Positions 45,157 to 51,899 of a DNA stretch of 64,000 nt are shown one piece after another (within the stretch, counting starts at the first letter, position 1; each line of letters starts with the position of its first letter). The notes under the pieces are model-generated. The model was not told the origin of the DNA, did not search any database, and worked only from the letters and a program-made list of their open reading frames with translations. The translations under genes and the position numbers were made by a program. Source of the stretch: Rubrivirga marina (GTDB lineage Bacteria; Bacteroidota; Rhodothermia; Rhodothermales; Rubricoccaceae); the NCBI RefSeq assembly GCF_002283365.1, contig NZ_MQWD01000001.1, forward strand, positions 3,217,280-3,281,279, in the 5' to 3' direction.

Positions 45157-46521
45157 GTGCGTCTTGTCCTCCTCGGCCTCGTCTTGGCCGCCCTCTCCGG
45201 CTGCACCGCCCGCTACCTCCAGCCGTTCGAGGTGGAGTCGCCGAGGACCGCCGCGCCGCGGACGGCCGTCACCGACATCCTCGAATCGGTCCCCACTCCG
45301 GCCGACCCCGTCGTCGTGGCGGTCTATCGGTTCCGAGACCAGACCGGCCAGTACCGCGCGCTCGCCAACGTCTCGACCTTCTCCACCTCGGTGACGCAGG
45401 GGGCCACGAGCATTCTCATGCGCGCGTTGGAGGACTCCCAGTTCTTCGTCCCGATCGAGCGGGAGGGCCTGTCCAACCTCCTCAACGAGCGGCAGATTAT
45501 CTCCTCGACGCGGCAGCAGTACTCGGGTCCCGAGGGCGAGGGGCTCGGGCCGCTCCCGCCGCTTCTCTACGCGGGCGTGCTCCTCGAGGGCGGGATCATC
45601 GGGTACGACTCGAACCTCATCACGGGCGGCGCCGGCGTGCGCCTGCTCGGCGCGGGCGGTAGCGGCGAGTTCCGTCAGGATCAGATCACGGTGTACCTCC
45701 GTGCCGTCTCGGTCCAGACCGGTCGCGTGCTCAAGACGGTCCACACGACCAAAACGATCGTCTCCCAGAAACTGGATGGCGGCGTGTTCCAGTTCGTCGA
45801 CACGCAGACGCTCCTCGAGTCCGAGGTCGGGTACTCGACCAACGAGCCGCCCGTCTTGGCGGTGACCGCAGCGATCGAGGAAGCCGTCGTGTCGCTGGTG
45901 GTCGAGGGGGCTCGCGACGGGCTGTGGGCCTTCCAGGGTCCCAACGACTCAAACACCCGCGACTTCTTGTCGGCCTACGACGCCCGGGTCACAGCCGATG
46001 CTCGGCGTGACGTGTTTGACCGCGAGCCCTTGGACCGCGAGCGCGAGGCGGTCGCGATCGGGCTCGGCGCTGGCCTTGGCCAGATCGAGAGCGACTACGC
46101 CGGTCCCAGCCCCCAGCCCGTCGGCTCGCTCACCATCGATTTCCCCGTCCTGGGCGGCGCCTCGTTCGGCGTCCGCGGGGAGGGCGGGCTCATTGACGTG
46201 AACGACGAGGCCGTCTTCTTCGGCGCGGCCTCAGCCCTCCTTCGGACCCGCCTCCTCCCTTCCGCCCAGACCACGCCGACCCTCTCATTCGGGCTCGGCG
46301 CTCTGTTCGCCCCCGACGTCCCGAACGTCACTGGCCCGTTCATCTACGGCTCAGCATTGGCCGGGATCGAATCGCGGCTCTCCCCAAGCGTTGGCCTGTT
46401 CGTGGAGGGCGGCGTCGATTACCCCTTCAGGGAAGGCCTCGACGGCCTCAAGGGCTCCGGTGGGATCAACGACAACATCTGGATCGGCCGTGGAGGATTC
46501 GTCTTCTATACGTCGTTCTGA
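45157..46521 (+). CDS. csgG: Curli secretion channel CsgG with C-terminal barrel-like extension
   Basis: A 454-residue outer-membrane lipoprotein starting with GTG; lipobox AALSGC (Cys16). The CsgG domain occupies about residues 40-270: AVYRFRDQTGQYRALANVST, FVPIEREGLSNLLNERQIIS, LLYAGVLLEGGIIGYDSN and VYLRAVSVQTGRVLKTVHTT are all family motifs. E. coli CsgG is 277 residues; here about 180 more follow, with alternating beta pattern (AVAIGLGAGLGQIESDYAGP, FVEGGVDYPFREGL) and a final Phe (GGFVFYTSF), as in small outer-membrane barrels. CsgG forms the oligomeric pore for curlins. Confidence 0.93.
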   Translation: MRLVLLGLVLAALSGCTARYLQPFEVESPRTAAPRTAVTDILESVPTPADPVVVAVYRFRDQTGQYRALANVSTFSTSVTQGATSILMRALEDSQFFVPIEREGLSNLLNERQIISSTRQQYSGPEGEGLGPLPPLLYAGVLLEGGIIGYDSNLITGGAGVRLLGAGGSGEFRQDQITVYLRAVSVQTGRVLKTVHTTKTIVSQKLDGGVFQFVDTQTLLESEVGYSTNEPPVLAVTAAIEEAVVSLVVEGARDGLWAFQGPNDSNTRDFLSAYDARVTADARRDVFDREPLDREREAVAIGLGAGLGQIESDYAGPSPQPVGSLTIDFPVLGGASFGVRGEGGLIDVNDEAVFFGAASALLRTRLLPSAQTTPTLSFGLGALFAPDVPNVTGPFIYGSALAGIESRLSPSVGLFVEGGVDYPFREGLDGLKGSGGINDNIWIGRGGFVFYTSF

Positions 46522-46527
46522 ACGGCC

Positions 46528-46580
46528 TCTCATATTGAGACGGATGCCTGGGCCAGCCTAGGCAGCATGTGCCAACATGC
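46528..46580. terminator. Cluster of three inverted repeats after csgG
   Basis: TCTCA-TAT-TGAGA (46528-46540); then TGCCTGGG-CCAG-CCTAGGCA with one mismatch (about 46545-46564); then GCATGT-GCCA-ACATGC (46565-46580). They begin 7 bases after the csgG stop. Together they may end the csgEFG transcript, though none has a T tract. Confidence 0.45.
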
Positions 46581-46757
46581 GTGTTGAACGGGCGCGAGCA
46601 GCGTCAACGGCCGGTGACCCGTCCCGGCGGTGGAGGAGACCCTGCGATGGGCCACCCGAGGGGCGACGCGTCACAGTCGAAGTGTCTCACGGTGAGATCC
46701 CGGGACACGATGTGAGAGGGGAATACGGCCCGAGGGATTCATTTCCTCTCGATGGGC

Positions 46758-46787
46758 TTGATTGTTTCCCTACCTGACCGCTATCTA
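46758..46787 (+). promoter_or_regulatory. Candidate promoter of the curlin genes
   Basis: TTGATT (46758-46763), 18-base spacer, TATCTA (46782-46787), in the least GC-rich part of the region. The leader to the chosen ATG at 46944 would be about 150 bases. Confidence 0.4.
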
Positions 46788-46943
46788 CTGCCGTGCCTCG
46801 AACGGTTAGTCCTTCTCCGGGAAAGTGACCCAACAGGCACGTTTCGCTGGCCCAACTCCAGAGCGGTCCGACCGCCCCCACCACCTGAGGCACCGGCGAG
46901 TCGCCCCCGGCGACCCCATCCCCTTCCCCAGGCCTCCGGTTTT

Positions 46944-48218
46944 ATGCGCACATGTCCGCCTGTCGGCGCCGTCTCGGCTCCGGCACGATCCGCCCCACTC
47001 ATCGGTGGCGCTCGCGAGCATGCGAACACGGCAGGGACGGGCACGTCGTCGGTGCACTCGTCACGGATCGGTACGGCCGCAGACCCGTCGCGGACGGCTC
47101 CTCGACCCGAGCGAACATCCGCCCCCGGTAGCGCTTTCGCCCGTGGTGCCCGCCTCGTTGCTCTGGTCGTCGGGCTTTCCGTTGGGACGTCGGCGTTCGG
47201 GCAGGCTGGCGTGTCGGTCGACCAAGAGGGCGGATTCAACGAGGCTCTCGTCAGCCAGACTGGCGCCAAGCACGTGGCGACGATCTCGACCCTCAGCGCC
47301 GCTACGCGCGCCGAGCGGGGCAACGCGGCGCGAATCCTCCAGACGGGCACCGAGGCCGATGAGGCCATCATCCGCCAGGGTCTTGGCACCCGGACCAACG
47401 GCGCCGACGCCACGATTGAGCAGGCGGGTGGGGGAGGCAACTTCGCCCTGATCGACCAGAACGTGACGTTCGGGGCCACGCGCGTCGCTTCCGTCATCCT
47501 TCAGGACGGGATCGGCAACAGCGCCTCGACCTACCTGGTCTCTGAGCTCAGCTTGGACGACGCAACGCGGATCGTCCAGTTTGGCACGAACAACTCCGCC
47601 ACGCAGTCGAAGGAGAGCGCGCGCGGCGGCTCCCTCACGATTGAGCAGGACAACTCGCTGTCGGGGTCGAGTGACGGCAACGTCGCGTCGCAGCGAGCCC
47701 ATGGCTCCACCTCCGCGGTCCTCCTGATCCGCCAGGTCGGTGCAGGGAACGAGGCGATCCAGGACATCCTCGACGCGACGACGGCGACCACGCTTCAGCA
47801 CGGCAGCGACAACCTCGCGACGATCCGGACGCTCTCCGGCACGCTCAACGACCTCCGAATCGAGCAGGGCTCAGCCCTCTCCCCCGCGGATGGGAACGTC
47901 GCCCACCTCCTCGCCAGCGGCTCCGGCAACATGGCCGTTGTCCTCCAGGCGTCGGACGGGAACTGGGTGAACGCCGAGCTCTCCGCGGGCGCCTCGCTGT
48001 CGGTGACCCAGGACGGGCTCGTTGGGAGCCAACTGGTCGGGATCACCGGCGGCAGCCTCGATCCGAGCGCGGCAGCCCGGCTCACAGACGGCAGCATCCT
48101 CACCCTCGTCCAGACCGGCGGCGGCGCGAACGTCGCGGCCGTCGACCTCTCGGCCGGAGGGATCGCCACGATCACGCAGGACGGGTACAACAACACAGCC
48201 CTCGTCATCCAACGCTAG
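46944..48218 (+). CDS. Curlin-repeat secreted protein, CsgB-like
   Basis: A protein of about 424 residues with degenerate curlin repeats of the type QxGxxNxAxIxQ, for example ADATIEQAGGGGNFALIDQN and ITQDGYNNTALVIQR at the C-terminus. The C-terminal IQR ending recalls the CsgB nucleator. A signal peptide (LVALVVGLSVGTSAFGQ) lies unusually far in, near residues 71-87 from the ATG at 46944; a GTG at 47052 would shorten the n-region to about 36 residues. Probable role: minor curlin or nucleator. It lies upstream of the giant curlin with a hairpin between. Confidence 0.72.
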   Translation: MRTCPPVGAVSAPARSAPLIGGAREHANTAGTGTSSVHSSRIGTAADPSRTAPRPERTSAPGSAFARGARLVALVVGLSVGTSAFGQAGVSVDQEGGFNEALVSQTGAKHVATISTLSAATRAERGNAARILQTGTEADEAIIRQGLGTRTNGADATIEQAGGGGNFALIDQNVTFGATRVASVILQDGIGNSASTYLVSELSLDDATRIVQFGTNNSATQSKESARGGSLTIEQDNSLSGSSDGNVASQRAHGSTSAVLLIRQVGAGNEAIQDILDATTATTLQHGSDNLATIRTLSGTLNDLRIEQGSALSPADGNVAHLLASGSGNMAVVLQASDGNWVNAELSAGASLSVTQDGLVGSQLVGITGGSLDPSAAARLTDGSILTLVQTGGGANVAAVDLSAGGIATITQDGYNNTALVIQR

Positions 48219-48230
48219 GCGCCCTGCGCC

Positions 48231-48267
48231 GAGCAGGCGGTCGGTAAGACGACCGCCCGCTCTTCCC
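48231..48267 (+). terminator. Hairpin 1 between curlin genes
   Basis: Stem GGCGGTCG / CGACCGCC with loop GTAAGA, plus outer GAGC / GCTC, then CTTCCC; begins 13 bases after the first curlin stop. It may be a partial terminator or a 3' stabiliser. Near-identical to hairpin 2 at 50599-50632. Confidence 0.65.
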
Positions 48268-48371
48268 AGACACGGCGTGTACGCCGGAGGGGCTCACCGC
48301 CCCGCGGGACTCGCGGCTCCGCCGCACCCAATGCCCAACCGGGCTTCTCTTCCCCACACATCCCCAGGAAC

Positions 48372-50558
48372 ATGCGCATCCTACTCACTCTCGCACTCGC
48401 CGTCGGCTTGACCGCCGCGGTTAGTGCGCAGAATACCTCGTCTACGACGCAGACTGGCACGGGCCACACGTCGAACATCAACCAGGTTGGGGCCAACGAT
48501 GCCACCGTCGTCCAGGCCGGCATGGACAACGTCTCCGACATCAACCAGGACGGCTCGAACATCGCCTTGGTCGACCAGGACGGCTCCAATGAGACCGCCG
48601 ACATCGACCAGATCGGCGCCGGCAACGAGGCCGAGGCCCTCCTCGGCACGTTCACCTCTGGCAGCGACGGCAACGACGCCGTCATCGTCCAGGACGGCGA
48701 TGGCAACTACGGCCTCGTGTTCAACGACGGGACCAACAACGACGCTACCATCACGCAGACCGGCAACGACAACGAGGCCGGAGTGATCGCTGGCCTCGTC
48801 GTCGCCGACGCTGACAACGTGGCGACGACAACCCAGACCGGCGACAGCAACAGCTCGCTCGTCTTCCAGGCCGGACTCCGCAACACGTCGAGCATCAACC
48901 AGACGGGCAACGGCAACACGGCCGACGCCGATCAAGGTGGGGAGGACAACATCGCCACGACCGACCAGACTGGCGATGGGAACTCGGCCAGCGCCAACCA
49001 GGGCGGCCTGACTAACAACTCGGACATCGACCAGGACGGCAACGGGAACAGCGCGACGACGCTTCTCGCGACATTCTTCGGCGCCAACAACGACGCCATC
49101 GTGGACCAAGACGGCGACGACCACTCGGCGTTCGTCTTCAACGACGGTGAGAACAACGACGCCTTCATCACGCAGACGGGCACGAACAACGACGCGACGG
49201 TGATCGCCGGCTTTGCCTCAACCGACGCCAACAGCGTCGCCGAGATCGACCAGTCGAACACGGGCAACACCGCGACGGTCTTCCAGGGCGGCGAGAGCCA
49301 GTATGCCGACGTCAACCAGGGGGGCGACTCCGACACGGCCACCGTCGATCAGTCCGGCGACAGCAATGAGGCCTACGTCGACCAGGGCGCGACCTTCTCG
49401 CCGAACAGCAACAGCGACGCCACGATCACCCAGACGGGCTCGACCGGCGTCGCCATCATCTTCCAGGGTGGCCCCGGCGACCTCATGACCAGCGACATCA
49501 CGCAAGGTGGCGGCGCGGACAACTTCGCGGTCTCCGACCAGTACGGCGCGGGCCACTCGGCCAGCCAGACGCAGGACGGTGGCGACAACTACTCGGAGGT
49601 TCTCCAGTTCGGCGGCTCCGACAACACGGCGACGGTCTCGCAGACCGGCGACCTCAACTTCTCGGCGGTCTTCGACTCCGGTTCGACCAACACGGCGGAC
49701 GTGACCCAGAACGGCACCTCCAACGCCGCGAACGTCAACCTCGCCACCTCGGGCAACAGCGCGACGGCGACTCAGACGGGCAGCCTCAACGTGGTCGACC
49801 ACGACATGGGCACCATCTTCGGGAGCGGCAACGACGTGACCTCCACGCAGACCGGCTCCGAGAACTACGCCCGTGCGTTCAACGACGGCACGAACAACGA
49901 CGCGTCGATGACCCAGCAGGGCAACGACAACTTCGCCTACGTCATCGCTGGCTTCGCCCTCAGCGACGCCGACAACTTCGCGCTCTTCCACCAGAAGGGC
50001 GACGGCAACACCGCCGACGTCCTCCAGACGGGGAGCGACAACGTCGCCCACGTCCGCCAGTTCGGCGACGGCAACACGACCACCGTCACCCAATCCGGCT
50101 CGGGCAACACCGCCCGTGAGCGGACGGCCACTGGCGTCGACAACACCGTCGCGTTCACGCAGAGCGGCTCGGACAACTTCGCCCGCTGGCGCGTCTGGGG
50201 CGACAACAACGACGTCGACATCAACCAGGTCACGTCGGGCAACACCGTCAGCCTCGACGGCCGTGGCAGCGCGCCCACAGCGCCGGTCGTCGGCGTCGAC
50301 GGCAACATCATCGACGTCGATCAGATCGGTGGCGACGGCAACTACATCGACGGGTTCTTCGTCGATGGGTCCTCGGGCAACACGATCACGATCCTGCAGG
50401 ACGGGACCGGCAACTCGGTCGTCGGCGGGACGAACGGCTACGGCCTCTGGATGGTCGGCGACGGCAACAGCCTCACGATCACGCAGACCGGCAACGGCCA
50501 CACGGCCGATCACACGGCGCTCGGCGACGGCAACACGACCGTCATCACGCAGAACTAG
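48372..50558 (+). CDS. csgA: Giant curlin (CsgA-like functional amyloid subunit), 728 aa
   Basis: A 728-residue secreted protein; signal MRILLTLALAVGLTAAVSA, cleaved near residue 19. From there to the C-terminus it consists of curlin half-units of the form Q-x-G-x-x-N-x-A/S-x-x-x, about 40 or more by eye, against five repeats (151 residues) in E. coli CsgA. Examples are TITQTGNDNEAGVIAG and NINQVGANDATVVQ. It is very rich in Asn, Asp, Gly and Thr with almost no Lys, hence strongly acidic. FNDGxNNDA and VIAGxxxxDA blocks recur near residues 116, 255 and 502. Expected to be the major curli fibre subunit. RBS-like AGGAAC precedes the ATG. Confidence 0.9.
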   Translation: MRILLTLALAVGLTAAVSAQNTSSTTQTGTGHTSNINQVGANDATVVQAGMDNVSDINQDGSNIALVDQDGSNETADIDQIGAGNEAEALLGTFTSGSDGNDAVIVQDGDGNYGLVFNDGTNNDATITQTGNDNEAGVIAGLVVADADNVATTTQTGDSNSSLVFQAGLRNTSSINQTGNGNTADADQGGEDNIATTDQTGDGNSASANQGGLTNNSDIDQDGNGNSATTLLATFFGANNDAIVDQDGDDHSAFVFNDGENNDAFITQTGTNNDATVIAGFASTDANSVAEIDQSNTGNTATVFQGGESQYADVNQGGDSDTATVDQSGDSNEAYVDQGATFSPNSNSDATITQTGSTGVAIIFQGGPGDLMTSDITQGGGADNFAVSDQYGAGHSASQTQDGGDNYSEVLQFGGSDNTATVSQTGDLNFSAVFDSGSTNTADVTQNGTSNAANVNLATSGNSATATQTGSLNVVDHDMGTIFGSGNDVTSTQTGSENYARAFNDGTNNDASMTQQGNDNFAYVIAGFALSDADNFALFHQKGDGNTADVLQTGSDNVAHVRQFGDGNTTTVTQSGSGNTARERTATGVDNTVAFTQSGSDNFARWRVWGDNNDVDINQVTSGNTVSLDGRGSAPTAPVVGVDGNIIDVDQIGGDGNYIDGFFVDGSSGNTITILQDGTGNSVVGGTNGYGLWMVGDGNSLTITQTGNGHTADHTALGDGNTTVITQN

Positions 50559-50598
50559 CGTCCGCGCCTCTGTGGGGCGGCCTGGTCCGCCTCGCTGG

Positions 50599-50632
50599 GC
50601 CGGCGGTCGGTAACACGGCCGCCGGCTCTTTC
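50599..50632 (+). terminator. Hairpin 2 between curlin genes
   Basis: Stem GCCGGCGG / CCGCCGGC followed by TCTTTCCC; begins 40 bases after the giant curlin stop. The part GCGGTCGGTAA and the following CCGCC-GCTCTT match hairpin 1. Probably a leaky terminator before the next curlin gene. Confidence 0.65.
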
Positions 50633-50648
50633 CCTCCCAGTCCTCCCG

Positions 50649-51188
50649 ATGCGCCTGCTTCTCCTCGCCGCGTTCTTCGCGGTCCCGCTCGCCCACGCAC
50701 AGTCAGGCGAAGCGTTCGTCCAGCAGGCCGACATCGTCCTCTCGGCCGAGGTCGACGAAGCAATCGCCTCCGGCGCCACGGCCGACGAGGCGCTCGCCCG
50801 GGCGCTCGTCGGCGCACCGGAGTCCTCGAACGTCGCCGTCGTCGACCAGCGCGGTGCGGGCAACGTCGTCCGGATGCTCCAGGACGGCACGGGCAACCTC
50901 GCCAGCGTGGTCCTCGCTGGTGCGTTCAATCAGCTCGACCTCGTGCAGGCCGGCCGCGACAACGTGTTCGTCGGTGACATCGTCGGGGACGGCAACCGGC
51001 TGGTAAACTCCTCCCAGCTCGGGGACGGCAACTCCTACTCTCTCTTTCTAGAGGGCGTCAACGGCACGACTCACTCTTTGTATCAGGTGGGGGACGACAA
51101 TGCGGCCGTGCAGTACGTCGGGCCAGGGCTCCTGCCCGCGTCGATCGAGCAGCGCGGGGGCGCGGAGGTCACGATCGTCCGTCGATGA
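50649..51188 (+). CDS. csgB: Small curlin-repeat secreted protein, CsgB-like
   Basis: A 179-residue secreted protein; signal MRLLLLAAFFAVPLAHA. After a non-repeat helix of about 40 residues (VQQADIVLSAEVDEAIASGA) come curlin-like units: VAVVDQRGAGNVVRMLQDGT, NQLDLVQAGRDNVFVGDIVG, DGNRLVNSSQLGDGNSYSLF. The end IEQRGGAEVTIVRR resembles the basic C-terminus of CsgB, the nucleator held at the cell surface by CsgF. So I call it the likely nucleator, with moderate confidence; the 46.9-kb gene is an alternative. Next gene starts after 54 bases. Confidence 0.72.
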   Translation: MRLLLLAAFFAVPLAHAQSGEAFVQQADIVLSAEVDEAIASGATADEALARALVGAPESSNVAVVDQRGAGNVVRMLQDGTGNLASVVLAGAFNQLDLVQAGRDNVFVGDIVGDGNRLVNSSQLGDGNSYSLFLEGVNGTTHSLYQVGDDNAAVQYVGPGLLPASIEQRGGAEVTIVRR

Positions 51189-51242
51189 CCGATGCCCGTT
51201 TGGGTCCCGGGCGCTAGTTTGCGACGTCTTCCCCCCGCCCCG

Positions 51243-51899
51243 ATGCCCGCCCGTTTTTTCGCGCTCCTCGTTCTCGTCGCCGTCACCCTGACGGCTTGTA
51301 AAGACGGCCTCGTCGAGCCCGAGCGCTTCGGGACGGTGCAGGGGATCGTCCAGGACTTCGAAACGGGCGCGCCGATCGTGGGCGCCAGCATCACGACCAG
51401 TCCCGCGACCAGCTCCATCACCACAAATCAGGACGGCGGCTTCTCGTTTGACGACATCATGACGGGGTCGTACACGATCTCGGCGTCGCGCAACGGGTAC
51501 GACTCGGGGACCACGACGGTCTCGGTTCGAGAGGACCGTGTGACGCAGGCGACGGTCTTCCTACGCCCCGACACCGACGGGGGGCCGGACGTCCTCTTCG
51601 GCGCCGAGGTCCTCAACTTCACGAATGAGACGTTTACGGCCGACAGCTCGTTTGTGACCGTCGAGTACCGCGCGCTCAACAACGGCAACGACGTCGTCGA
51701 CGCGTACGAGGTGTACTTCCGCATCGACACGGACCGCGGGCCATTCTATCAGGAGATCGGGGGGACCGACCTCGGCGCGGGTGAACAGGACGTCGGGTCG
51801 TTCCGGAAGCGACTGCTCGGCGCCGTCGCCCAGGTCGTCGTGGTTGAGGACACGAACATTGACGTCGAGGAGACGACCACGGGCGGCACGACGCGCTAG
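51243..51899 (+). CDS. Lipoprotein with carboxypeptidase-regulatory-like (CNA_B-type) domain
   Basis: A 218-residue lipoprotein: ATG at 51243 gives a signal with lipobox TLTAC (Cys19). A beta-sandwich domain of the CarboxypepD_reg type follows: GTVQGIVQDFETGAPIVGAS, then GGFSFDDIMTGSYTISASRN. The C-terminal 90 residues (VTVEYRALNNGNDVVDAYEV) look like a second beta domain. It immediately follows the small curlin gene, on the same strand, so it may help surface anchoring of fibres (inference). The stop overlaps the end of sbcC by 3 bases (convergent). Confidence 0.75.
   Translation: MPARFFALLVLVAVTLTACKDGLVEPERFGTVQGIVQDFETGAPIVGASITTSPATSSITTNQDGGFSFDDIMTGSYTISASRNGYDSGTTTVSVREDRVTQATVFLRPDTDGGPDVLFGAEVLNFTNETFTADSSFVTVEYRALNNGNDVVDAYEVYFRIDTDRGPFYQEIGGTDLGAGEQDVGSFRKRLLGAVAQVVVVEDTNIDVEETTTGGTTR

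Larger units (their letters stand above)
46522..46943. other. 422-bp intergenic region between csgG and the first curlin gene
   Basis: No supported gene. It begins with three short inverted repeats (46528-46580) and later has a less GC-rich stretch with a promoter candidate (46758-46787). The rest shows no clear feature. A long leader before the curlin start is implied. Confidence 0.6.

Noticed and set aside
46577..46777. Small open frame between csgG and the curlin gene
   Set aside because: No signal, no conserved motif, Arg-rich composition like non-coding frames, and it overlaps the promoter candidate.
48372..50558. Regular short repeats that could look like a CRISPR array or a DNA repeat tract
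   Set aside because: Repeats are degenerate at DNA level and in frame, encoding curlin half-units; no constant repeat plus unique spacer pattern and no cas genes.
51199..51220. Possible Bacteroidetes-type promoter (TTTG plus TAGTTTG) before the curli lipoprotein
   Set aside because: The spacing between the two elements is only about 10 bases, too short for either promoter type.
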